Virus record (IMG/VR): IMGVR_UViG_3300025012_000027
Location: 1 to 64,000 of that record
From: a virus
DNA: 64,000 bases
Reading direction: 5' to 3' (one strand)
Shown: one piece after another, positions 23,918 through 32,429 of the stretch
Layout: each line of letters starts with the position of its first letter
How positions within the stretch are numbered: position 1 is the stretch's first letter
Program-made: the position numbers and the translations under genes
Notes under the pieces: generated by a model
Seen by the model: only the letters and a program-made list of their open reading frames with translations
Database searches by the model: none
What the model was told of the DNA's origin: nothing

Positions 23918-25495
23918 ATGGCCGCAGCAGTATACACCACCGATCTTGTTGATATCATTGCAAACATAACGTCTATCACTGGTTGGACTGCCCTCGGGGG
24001 TGGCGCGTCAGGTTTAGGATTTGGCCCAGACTTTGCGATGCAGGGAACAAACGCCGTTGATAAGGCAGTTACTGCATCCGAGAAAGGACACGTCTTTGGA
24101 TCGGGCGCAATCACTCCTGGGACGAATACTCATTTCTTTGTATGGGCGTTCTTAGCTACACCTGGGGTGTCTGATACCTTGGCTAATAGAGGATTAACTA
24201 TTGCTATAGGGACATCAACGACTGCATATAATAAATTCCACGTTGAGGGGTCGAATACATATGGGGCTATTGGACGTGTTGGAAGATGCTATCCAATTCG
24301 ATATGTCACAACTGGGAACGCATCGGCGCCGTATCGTACATTAGTCGGTGCACCAACTGCAAATCCAACACAGTTTGGGGCATTGGCTAACATCCTTGGA
24401 ACTGTTAAAAGTTCCAACTTAGGCATTAGTGCAATTCGGTATGGGACTGGATTGTTTGTGACCGCAGGCGACTCTGGGGCTCCAGCTACATTGTCGGCAG
24501 CGGCTGCACAGAACGACACAGTTGCAAACCGCTGGGGCATTTTAACGTTCTTGGGTGGGTCGGCTTATGAATTGCAAGGAAAATTGGTTATCGGACAAAC
24601 TAGTGCTGGAACTCCAACATTATCATACTTTTCAGACTCAAACAAATCTATTCTGGTTGTTGATACCCCTCACAGTCTCCCAGATTTTTCGCAAATTATA
24701 ATTGACCACGCATCAACTCAGTTTCACTTGTCGGGTATGACTATAGAAGCCGCCGGTACAAATAATCCAGGCCAGTTAATATTCAACAACGCAAGTACCG
24801 TATCCAGTCTTTCTGGATGTTCTTTTGTAAAGATTGGCGAAACGACATTGCGAGCGGGAGTTACCGTTAATGGATGCACTTGGCGCCAGGCCGGTCTAGT
24901 TACGACCAATGGGGCAACTCTAACCAATAGCTCGTTTTCCTCTAGCAGCGCAACTACCGCAGTCTCGGTATCAGCTCTAAGCCAATTAGTCGATTGCAGT
25001 TTTACATCTGATGGTACCGGGCATGCGGTTAACTTAGGTACTGTTGCATCTAGCACAACTATGTCATGGGATTGTGTAGATTCTGGATATGCAGTAACTA
25101 ATGGTAGTAGTGGTAATGAGACTATATTGGTTTCCGTTAGTTCTGGGCAAACACTAACCATCAACGTTGGGGCTGGAAAATCTACCCCTACATATTACAA
25201 TACAGGCGCAGGTAGCGTATCTGTCGTGTCTGGACAAGTATCGTTGACTATAACTGGGTTAGTTGCTGGATCTGACGTCGTGTTGTTAGTTGCAGGAACT
25301 ACTACCCCTATCGTAAATATCGACGCGAATGCTGGTACGTCATATACATACTCATACACATACGCCGCCGGGACCTATATAGATGTAGGAGTATTCAAAG
25401 CTGGGTACGTAGCGAAATATGTTAGAAACTATCTATTGTCCGATGTAAACTCTTCGTTGCCAATCGAGCAGATTGTCGACAGAGCATATTATTAA
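23918..25495 (+). CDS. virion structural protein, beta-rich
   Basis: 525 residues, with no enzymatic motif. The N-terminal 230 residues look like a capsid- or tail-associated domain (GHVFGSGAITPGTNTHFF, then RCYPIRYVTTGNA). The middle (about residues 240-400) has short strands with Asn/Ser/Thr turns (TNNPGQLIFNNASTVSSLSG, LTNSSFSSSSATTAVSV) suggesting a beta-helix. The C-terminal end is a small domain. Similar proteins are carried by T4-like cyanophages as virion components. The late promoter just upstream agrees. Confidence 0.6.
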   Translation: MAAAVYTTDLVDIIANITSITGWTALGGGASGLGFGPDFAMQGTNAVDKAVTASEKGHVFGSGAITPGTNTHFFVWAFLATPGVSDTLANRGLTIAIGTSTTAYNKFHVEGSNTYGAIGRVGRCYPIRYVTTGNASAPYRTLVGAPTANPTQFGALANILGTVKSSNLGISAIRYGTGLFVTAGDSGAPATLSAAAAQNDTVANRWGILTFLGGSAYELQGKLVIGQTSAGTPTLSYFSDSNKSILVVDTPHSLPDFSQIIIDHASTQFHLSGMTIEAAGTNNPGQLIFNNASTVSSLSGCSFVKIGETTLRAGVTVNGCTWRQAGLVTTNGATLTNSSFSSSSATTAVSVSALSQLVDCSFTSDGTGHAVNLGTVASSTTMSWDCVDSGYAVTNGSSGNETILVSVSSGQTLTINVGAGKSTPTYYNTGAGSVSVVSGQVSLTITGLVAGSDVVLLVAGTTTPIVNIDANAGTSYTYSYTYAAGTYIDVGVFKAGYVAKYVRNYLLSDVNSSLPIEQIVDRAYY

Positions 25496-25512
25496 TCTAA
25501 CTAAATAAGTAT

Positions 25513-25725
25513 ATGAAAATACAAATCACGTCATCAACCGATAGTAAAAACCTAGGACTCATCTTTGAAGACACGTTCCCGGTCATGCTGGGGGAGATGG
25601 AATTCATGCCCGAGGGGACTCCGATTCGGATAGGAGCTAAGATAACTAGATATTATAACTCCAATTATGCGATTGATTGCATTGAGCAACCAGCAGCACA
25701 AACTATAAACAACGAAGGTAATTAA
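25513..25725 (+). CDS. small phage protein of unknown function
   Basis: 70 residues, mostly beta-like (MKIQITSSTDSKNLGLIFED, then PIRIGAKITRYYNSNYAID). It sits between two virion genes, two bases before the next start. CTAAATA at 25501-25507 could be a late promoter but is very close to the start. It may be a small virion or assembly protein. Confidence 0.55.
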   Translation: MKIQITSSTDSKNLGLIFEDTFPVMLGEMEFMPEGTPIRIGAKITRYYNSNYAIDCIEQPAAQTINNEGN

Positions 25726-25727
25726 AA

Positions 25728-27377
25728 ATGGCAAAGATCATATCCAAAGCAGATTTAGCAGTAGGTACCGAACTAACGATTAATACTACTAGCAAAATTA
25801 TTACGCTGAACGTAGCGGGGAATTTAGTTGCTAAGGACGGCGTGTCTTGGCAGGCTCTGTATTCAAAGTTCGTAGATTTATGGACAACGGCTGACTATAA
25901 CGAATTCCCATTCCCATTCTATGCACTTGACGTATTGTCTGGTCAATTCTTAATGGGGACTGATGGTGCTACGTATAACGGTTGGAAGTTCTCTGACGTA
26001 GACGCAAACGCATCTCGCGGATATATGCGAGACGGTGGTTGGTCTGAATATAATTCATCTGGGGTGCTTGCTAGACAATACACAGGTATTATTTCCCTGG
26101 GTTCTGTGTCGGCTGGTTCGCAGTTGTATTATCAAACAACGTCTAATGGCGCACCAACAAACTTCATATACGATGACGCTGCTAACCAAGGTGTGCAAGT
26201 ATATGGAGACGCAGTCGCCGACACTGATACCACTACATTCGACACTCGAACATTCTTTAAGGGCTTTGTTCGTGAATATGCGAAAAAGTATAAAGACTCT
26301 GTGTTGGCGGATACTGGTAAAACAGCTACCGGCGCGTATATCGTTAATTTACTGTTATCCAATGAAACCGACTTGGACATTACGGTAAACGACGCGGGTA
26401 TCACTGGATCGCCGTATTCAGCAATCAATGTGAAATATTTTCCATCAGCGTTCAACAAAGATATCGACGTTAGCGGAACCCCTAGAGCATTCGGTATTGT
26501 TGTAGACGTTGGCACCCACTCTGGCGTAGACGGTGCGGGCGCAAGCGCGGCTACTGCATTGACTTCCGCGGCAGCCGGCATCACGATCTCGGATTACTAT
26601 AACGGTACATTGACTATTCATAACGGGGCAGCAAAAGGCACGTATACGATTGATAGCAGCGGTGGGTCGGCAACTTCTGTACCGATAACAACCGGATTGT
26701 TGGGTATCGCATCGGGGGCATCGTTTACGTTACAGAGAGCAACCCCGATCACTGCATCACTACAGCAAATCTATACTAAGATTCAGTATCAAATTCGTCA
26801 GACAGGTAACATAAATGGACTGGCGTCGGCTGGAGCGATCGTTGGTAAAACAGCTACACAGCAATTGAACTTCGTGGGACCAGCACTTAACGCAGGTTTC
26901 TATGCTCCAGCAAATCCAAATGGTGGTGGCAGTGGTGTTACTATTCTTGGATATACTGCGAACGACGTTAACAGCTTCACCTCTTACGATAACACAGCGA
27001 CGGCTAGAAACTATCCATTCCAATCTGCTGGTGCATTGAACACCAATGCTAACCTGACACAAGGCAGCACTGGATACTATCGTATGTATTTTACTACCAA
27101 CCCAGCTGGTAATTATGGCACCGCAGATGCAGTGACCGTTAATGATGCTTCTGGCAATCCAATTGCGGGTACGATTACATCTAGCACGATCAATTTCACA
27201 TATGACTGGACGGGTAATGTTCAGGGTGGTCGAACTGGCGGTGTTGATGCAGCGGTTACTGTTGTTGCGGGGAATGCGGGTGTCGCGAAACCAGTTGTTG
27301 CGACAGGTTTATTAAATGCATCGAAAGCGATTTCAATTGCTGTTTCTGCAGAAACAGAACGCGCTTACTTAGCCTAA
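25728..27377 (+). CDS. virion structural protein
   Basis: 549 residues. It begins with a conserved domain (VGTELTINTTSKIITLNVAG, AKDGVSWQALYSKFVDLW, FPFPFYALDVLSGQFLMGTD) found in T4-like phage virion proteins, followed by GYMRDGGWSEYN and FFKGFVREYAKKYKDSVL. The C-terminal two-thirds is Ala/Thr/Gly-rich beta structure. No catalytic motif. Probably a surface or tail protein made late. Confidence 0.65.
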   Translation: MAKIISKADLAVGTELTINTTSKIITLNVAGNLVAKDGVSWQALYSKFVDLWTTADYNEFPFPFYALDVLSGQFLMGTDGATYNGWKFSDVDANASRGYMRDGGWSEYNSSGVLARQYTGIISLGSVSAGSQLYYQTTSNGAPTNFIYDDAANQGVQVYGDAVADTDTTTFDTRTFFKGFVREYAKKYKDSVLADTGKTATGAYIVNLLLSNETDLDITVNDAGITGSPYSAINVKYFPSAFNKDIDVSGTPRAFGIVVDVGTHSGVDGAGASAATALTSAAAGITISDYYNGTLTIHNGAAKGTYTIDSSGGSATSVPITTGLLGIASGASFTLQRATPITASLQQIYTKIQYQIRQTGNINGLASAGAIVGKTATQQLNFVGPALNAGFYAPANPNGGGSGVTILGYTANDVNSFTSYDNTATARNYPFQSAGALNTNANLTQGSTGYYRMYFTTNPAGNYGTADAVTVNDASGNPIAGTITSSTINFTYDWTGNVQGGRTGGVDAAVTVVAGNAGVAKPVVATGLLNASKAISIAVSAETERAYLA

Positions 27378-27385
27378 TATTGCCC

Positions 27386-27392
27386 ATTAAAT
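27386..27392 (+). promoter_or_regulatory. late promoter candidate
   Basis: TTAAATA, 35 bases before the ATG at 27428, followed by AAAAGGA as ribosome-binding site. Confidence 0.6.
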
Positions 27393-27427
27393 ACATTTAT
27401 GTATATGTGAGAAGAAAAGGATAACTA

Positions 27428-28801
27428 ATGGCAACTAACAGCTTTGTCCGGGTTCCGCCGGACAGTACGGGAAAACGGTTACACGCATTAGCGCACACCG
27501 TGGACGCCACACCTGTCCATGTACAAACGTTCCATATGGCGGACCCAGATAACCCGGAAAACGCTGTTGCTGTTGATGTGCGAGGAGCCGCATCTATAAG
27601 ATTCTCAGAAGGTCAACCAACTCTTAGTGGGTTTGGTGGACTGAACGTTACCCAAGGATGTGCGCTTGGCGTATATGAGTCTTCATCTGGGAGTTATGAC
27701 GCACTATTTTCTATCAATACTGTGAGTGGTGGGACTAATGTTTACGATGATATAGGTCATAGCGTATTGCTTGGTACTTCTACTCTAAATGGTAGCGAAG
27801 TAACTCGAACGACTAATCGATATCACTATTATCTACCAGGATCGGCCAACATCGCAATCTTTACGGCATCTTGCGGTGATACTGGCAAAGCTGGAAACGC
27901 CAGACGATGGGGAGCTTTTGATGATAACGATGGCATATTCTTTGAATTGTATGAATCAACCATCAATGCAGTAATTCGGTCCAGCACCACTGGTGCTGTA
28001 GTTGAAGTAAAAGTTCCGAAAGGATCTTGGAACTCCGATCCACTAGACGGTACCGGTCCCAGTGGGATGATTCTTGATATTACGAAGGTCAATTTGTGGT
28101 GGATTGACTACCAGTGGTTAGGTGCTGGTAGAGTTCGATTTGGCGTATTCGCGCCTGATGGGTCTCGCGTGACTTGCCATTATGTAGCAAATGGCGGAGA
28201 ACATGACGTGCCGTATATGAGAGCCGGCACTCTGCCGCTACGAACTCAAAATATAAATTTTGCCGGGACGGGATCTACATCCCAGTTGCGCGAAGTTTGT
28301 ATGGCGATGTATTCGGAAGGAAAATATGATGATTGGACATTCTGGAGAGCATCTGACCTAGATGCAACGAATGTAACAGTTGGGGCCACCGATACGCTAT
28401 TGTTTGCTGTCAGATCTAAATTGACAGCTCCTGGATTAAATCATCACAATAACGTCATCGCCTATCCAGAAACATTAAATGTGTATTGCGATCAACCGTT
28501 CAGATTAGACATAACTCAAGATGTTACTGCGACAGGCGGCACCTGGAATGTAACCAATGGCGATGTAACAATTGAAGGTAGTCTGGATACAGTTATAACA
28601 GATTCGGGAACACCATTTAAAACTATTTTCTTTGGCCCAGGTACCCATTCCATGGATTTGACTAGCTTCTTTGAAATCAATGATGAAGGTATCGGTTTGA
28701 ATGCAGATTCAACTCAAGAAGTTTGGGCATTCACTGGTAAGCGTCTTTCCGGGACTAATTCAAACGTAACTGTGAACCTGGGCTATAAGGAACTCTGGTA
28801 A
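27428..28801 (+). CDS. virion structural protein (cyanophage-like, RRWGAF type)
   Basis: 457 residues. A strongly conserved middle region, KAGNARRWGAFDDNDGIFFE, followed by VIRSSTTGAVVEVKVP and LWWIDYQWLGAGRVRFGVFA, is typical of a virion protein shared by T4-like cyanophages and other large myoviruses. Its exact location in the particle is not known to me; the downstream gene with 'FLINGWKV' usually travels with it. The stop overlaps the next start (TAATG). Confidence 0.7.
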   Translation: MATNSFVRVPPDSTGKRLHALAHTVDATPVHVQTFHMADPDNPENAVAVDVRGAASIRFSEGQPTLSGFGGLNVTQGCALGVYESSSGSYDALFSINTVSGGTNVYDDIGHSVLLGTSTLNGSEVTRTTNRYHYYLPGSANIAIFTASCGDTGKAGNARRWGAFDDNDGIFFELYESTINAVIRSSTTGAVVEVKVPKGSWNSDPLDGTGPSGMILDITKVNLWWIDYQWLGAGRVRFGVFAPDGSRVTCHYVANGGEHDVPYMRAGTLPLRTQNINFAGTGSTSQLREVCMAMYSEGKYDDWTFWRASDLDATNVTVGATDTLLFAVRSKLTAPGLNHHNNVIAYPETLNVYCDQPFRLDITQDVTATGGTWNVTNGDVTIEGSLDTVITDSGTPFKTIFFGPGTHSMDLTSFFEINDEGIGLNADSTQEVWAFTGKRLSGTNSNVTVNLGYKELW

Positions 28802-29478
28802 TGTCTGCTCTTATATGGGGCGCTTGGGGTATAGAGTGGGAACTTGATGAGAAAGTGTCTTTCGATGGAGAGATGCGCGAAATCCACGTGCACGATCATG
28901 CGGGGTCATTAGACATCCGGTCAGACCTATATTCGGCTTGGGTTAGATGGTCTGAACGCGAATCATGGGCATTACCCGCCATTAGATACGCTGGATTGGA
29001 TCCTATTCCTGGAGGATTCACGGGCGATATTTACTTCTTGATCAATGGTTGGAAGGTAATCGTTAACTTGAGTCTGGTTGCGGTGTCCGGGGTGCTATAT
29101 TCAGATGACTATACCACAGCATATTATACTGATGATATGATGCCGCAATATCCGGCAACGGTTTCCTCATTGGTTAATTTAGCAGTAACTACTCAGAATG
29201 TAGTTACTGGCGATATATCATCCATACCTCAAGCAGCATCTCCTGTTGATATAGCAACCGAAGTGAGAACGAATCTGACTCCTGAATTAAATAAAATCAA
29301 TGCTCAGGTAGATGGTTTGACCGCCTCGCAGCAAACCATGCTAATCGAGATGTTTAAGTTGTTTGGCCTCGACCCAACAGTTCCTCTCGTTGTCACGGAT
29401 ACGGTGCGACAAGCAGGTCCTACGATTAATCAGACTATTCAGTCAACGGCAAATCAAACGATTGTTACGAGAATATAA
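28801..29478 (+). CDS. virion structural protein (NGW type)
   Basis: 225 residues. Conserved blocks are IHVHDHAGSLDIRSDLYSAW, ALPAIRYAGLDPIPGG and IYFLINGWKVIV, found in many large phages next to the RRWGAF-type protein. The C-terminal part (residues 120-225) is a helical linker, suggesting oligomerisation or attachment. Coupled to both neighbours by one-base overlaps. Confidence 0.65.
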   Translation: MSALIWGAWGIEWELDEKVSFDGEMREIHVHDHAGSLDIRSDLYSAWVRWSERESWALPAIRYAGLDPIPGGFTGDIYFLINGWKVIVNLSLVAVSGVLYSDDYTTAYYTDDMMPQYPATVSSLVNLAVTTQNVVTGDISSIPQAASPVDIATEVRTNLTPELNKINAQVDGLTASQQTMLIEMFKLFGLDPTVPLVVTDTVRQAGPTINQTIQSTANQTIVTRI

Positions 29479-29834
29479 TGTTTAGGAAGCATTATAATAT
29501 TGCTGTAGATGGAATTCGTGCCGGGCACAGAATGATTGCCAAATTAGGATTTGGCTTCCAGATAGAAATAATAGTTACGTCTCCTGAGGTATCAGGCGGT
29601 GGGGGTGGCTGGTACCCTCCATACCCACAGCCGTTTCAAGTAACGGTTAAGATTACTCGTAAAGAAAAGGTGTGGCAACAATCGTTTAGTGCGAGTGAAT
29701 TTACTGCTAAATCTGTCGAGAAAATTGTACTTACATTGAAAAGCATTAACCGAGCATACGATTACATTACATTCAGTATAAGCAAGCCGTTCATAAATAT
29801 TAAAAAGATAGTCGTCGGCGTATTCAAAAAATAA
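29478..29834 (+). CDS. small virion-operon protein of unknown function
   Basis: 118 residues. A short GGGGGWYPPYPQPF hinge separates an N-terminal part from a beta-rich C-terminal half with several Lys residues (KVWQQSFSASEF, VGVFKK). It is in the same transcript as its neighbours and probably a minor structural or assembly protein. No family recognised. Confidence 0.5.
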   Translation: MFRKHYNIAVDGIRAGHRMIAKLGFGFQIEIIVTSPEVSGGGGGWYPPYPQPFQVTVKITRKEKVWQQSFSASEFTAKSVEKIVLTLKSINRAYDYITFSISKPFINIKKIVVGVFKK

Positions 29835-29851
29835 TTTAGAGAGAATCCACT

Positions 29852-30517
29852 ATGTTACTAGGCAAACTTGAACTTAATGAGTCACAGACAATAAACTTCG
29901 GCATAGATGTTTTTGGTACGTCTCAGCAACCATCGTCGATTCGATTCATCATCGAAGGAGCTGAGTTTGACATTGTATGCAGATGCAAGCAAGTCGATGG
30001 CGATCTCGAAGTTATCATTCCGAAACTAAAGGGAATTCTAGAGTCAAAAGAATACTCCACTCGTTTAGAAGTAGTAATAGGGGACAAGTTATTCGTTCCT
30101 CTACGAGAATCTGTGGAATTCAATCCATTAGTTGAATTCGGGGTAAAAAAGAAAGACATTAAACGGGCCGAATCAGCATCTATAAAAGTCAATGCTAAAT
30201 TGCATGAATCATCGGCTGAAGATCGCCGGTACGCTGAGCGTCGTGTGACTGTCAACTTTAATGCTGTATCAGAAGACCGTCGCAAAGCAGACCGTCGATC
30301 TGCGGTTAAAGTAAATGCCGTTTCGTCTGGTAAGAGAAACTCTCTACAAGAAAACATTTCAAAGATGTCTAACAAATACGAGATCAGAACTATCAAAGGG
30401 TTCAACGTATTGTGCAAGGACGACAAGTATTATGGGTTTGTTTCTGAACAAAACATCGTAGAGTCAAAGATTGGATATCACAATCTAGCTGAATTAGTTG
30501 ATTCACTTTCAAACTAA
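29852..30517 (+). CDS. phage protein with beta domain and repeated Arg-rich motif
   Basis: 221 residues. The N-terminal 100 residues (LNESQTINFGIDVFGTSQQP, SIRFIIEGAEFDIVCRC, FVPLRESVEF) match a domain found in large T4-like phages beside virion genes. The middle contains two copies of an EDRR-(Y/K)A-(E/D)RR motif (AEDRRYAERR and SEDRRKADRR). The C-terminal end is IKGFNVLCKDDKYYGFVSE. A role in head or tail assembly is plausible but unproven. Confidence 0.5.
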   Translation: MLLGKLELNESQTINFGIDVFGTSQQPSSIRFIIEGAEFDIVCRCKQVDGDLEVIIPKLKGILESKEYSTRLEVVIGDKLFVPLRESVEFNPLVEFGVKKKDIKRAESASIKVNAKLHESSAEDRRYAERRVTVNFNAVSEDRRKADRRSAVKVNAVSSGKRNSLQENISKMSNKYEIRTIKGFNVLCKDDKYYGFVSEQNIVESKIGYHNLAELVDSLSN

Positions 30518-30559
30518 TACTCATCATGCAATATTCTATGTCATGCAACTTTATCAATC

Positions 30560-30566
30560 GTAAATA
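30560..30566 (+). promoter_or_regulatory. late promoter candidate
   Basis: GTAAATA, 26 bases before the gp8-like gene start. Confidence 0.5.
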
Positions 30567-30592
30567 TACGATAATATCATTAAAGATGTACT

Positions 30593-32428
30593 ATGGCATA
30601 TTCAATCAGAAAACAGTTTCACTCTTCAATTGCTAATACGGTTTTAACCGACATACAGTTTCATCGAGATTCGTATTACTACTTTTTAGGTAAGCTGACC
30701 CCATGGGGCACCCTCGACGAACCGAGTGATACGCCTCCAGCACTAACGTCAGCTGTTGATATGGACGTTAGGAACGGTATAGCGTTCTTCAAGCAAATAA
30801 CGGCCAATGATGTTTCTCTAATGGTCAGCCGTAATGATTGGGTATCGGGTACGGTGTACAGTCAATGGGACGATACTGTAGATATGGAGGAACTACCGTT
30901 TTTCGTATTAACGTCCAACAATCAAGTGTTCAAATGTTTGTTCAATAATCATGGTGCTGCTTCAACATCCATGCCTAACATTGCGTCATATTCGCCGTTA
31001 GTAACCGCTGACGGATATATTTGGAAGTATATGTACTCTATCCCAGAGTTCAAACATAATAAGTTTTCTAACGAAACGCTAATTCCTGTGCAGACGACAT
31101 TATCAGATGGGTTTTATGATCCCGGCGCAGTAGATGCTATTGCTATATCTGATTCGGGGAGCGGATACACTGACAGTCTTTTGACATATATCACGGTGTC
31201 TGCGGCATCTGGGTCTGGTGCGATTCTAGTTCCAAAGATATCAGCAGATACAGGTTCGATAATTGGAGTGACAATTGTTAACGGTGGTACTGGGTATGAT
31301 CCACTTGCGCTGCCGCTTGTCGAGGTCCAGGTACTGGCAGGTCAAACTCCTGGAACCAATCTATACCCAGAAAATATAAGCATAGGAACTGCTATACTAT
31401 CCCCGGTTGTTTCCGAGGGGGTTATAAAGTCAGTTTCTATTATAGATCCAGGTATAGACTATCCTCACGAAAATACTACTGTTATATCGGTTGTTGGTGA
31501 TGGGACTGGGATGATATTGCGTCCGGTAGTTTATGCTGGTATGTTAGTTGATGCTATAATTGACGCGGCCGGTACTGGATACACCTTTGCAAATATAACG
31601 GTGAGTGGGGTAGGCTCTGGTGCATCGGTATATGCTATATTCGCATCGTCAGATTTAGTATCTGATCAGAATGTAGTCGAACAGTCTGCTATATCGGGGG
31701 CCATATATGCGGCGAATGTTATAACCCCGGGTACAGGGTACACAAATACTACGACAGTAAGCATTACAGGTGATGGCACAGGCGCAACGGCGACCGCCAC
31801 CGTTTCTGGAGGATCCATTACTGCAATTGATATAACCAGTTATGGATATGGATACACATATGCCAATATTGCCTTTTCGGATGTGAATCGCATAGGCACG
31901 TTTATTGACGCGACAGCATATGCTATTCTACCACCAATTGGTGGCCATGGCGCAATGGCTATTCGGGAATTATATGGTAGAATTCTCGCGGCTGTGAGTT
32001 CTGTCCGAGTTTCTACTATCGTGCCAAATTCTGAACAGGACTGGCACCAATATGGGCTCATTAAAAAGCCCAGAAACCTGTATAGCAATACTGTAGCGAC
32101 GGTGGGCGTTGATACTGCTACGTATGAAGTAGTATTCGATACTGTATCTAATTTGGCGTTGGATCAAACCTTGTTGTTGGATGGCAAGTATCCGTATACG
32201 GTTAGCTTTATTTCTGGTAACAATGTGTTTCTTCAGGCCAATCATACCGCTCAAATTGACCCAATAGGTAATTTAGCTAATGGTCCAAACGCATATGTAT
32301 CTACAAGCGTCGTCACAAGGCCTACTATAAATAAGTATAGCGGAGATCTATTATTCGTATCAAATGAACTACCGTTCCTTTTTTCCGAATCTCAAGGTCT
32401 AACGATTAAAACCTACATAACATTCTAA
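30593..32428 (+). CDS. baseplate wedge protein, T4 gp8-like, with large beta-repeat insertion
   Basis: 611 residues against 334 in T4 gp8. N-terminal gp8 landmarks: an early FHRDSYYYFLGKLTPW segment, MVSRNDWVSGTVYSQWDD and DGYIWKYMYSIPE. The C-terminus ends YSGDLLFVSNELPFLFSE...TIKTYITF, aligning with the T4 gp8 end (sGEmiYmEnrpPi...I-ilFtF). Between about residues 185 and 445 there is an insertion of repeated units with G-GYT..., GDGTGA and I-DPG or I-NGGTGY phrases. The same kind of unit appears in the protein at 35817. It sits in the baseplate wedge. Confidence 0.75.
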   Translation: MAYSIRKQFHSSIANTVLTDIQFHRDSYYYFLGKLTPWGTLDEPSDTPPALTSAVDMDVRNGIAFFKQITANDVSLMVSRNDWVSGTVYSQWDDTVDMEELPFFVLTSNNQVFKCLFNNHGAASTSMPNIASYSPLVTADGYIWKYMYSIPEFKHNKFSNETLIPVQTTLSDGFYDPGAVDAIAISDSGSGYTDSLLTYITVSAASGSGAILVPKISADTGSIIGVTIVNGGTGYDPLALPLVEVQVLAGQTPGTNLYPENISIGTAILSPVVSEGVIKSVSIIDPGIDYPHENTTVISVVGDGTGMILRPVVYAGMLVDAIIDAAGTGYTFANITVSGVGSGASVYAIFASSDLVSDQNVVEQSAISGAIYAANVITPGTGYTNTTTVSITGDGTGATATATVSGGSITAIDITSYGYGYTYANIAFSDVNRIGTFIDATAYAILPPIGGHGAMAIRELYGRILAAVSSVRVSTIVPNSEQDWHQYGLIKKPRNLYSNTVATVGVDTATYEVVFDTVSNLALDQTLLLDGKYPYTVSFISGNNVFLQANHTAQIDPIGNLANGPNAYVSTSVVTRPTINKYSGDLLFVSNELPFLFSESQGLTIKTYITF

Positions 32429-32429
32429 A

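Noticed and set aside
24289-25164. Open frames on the minus strand opposite the virion protein at 23918
   Set aside because: They mirror Ala/Thr/Val-rich codons of the real gene, with no promoter or conserved motif.
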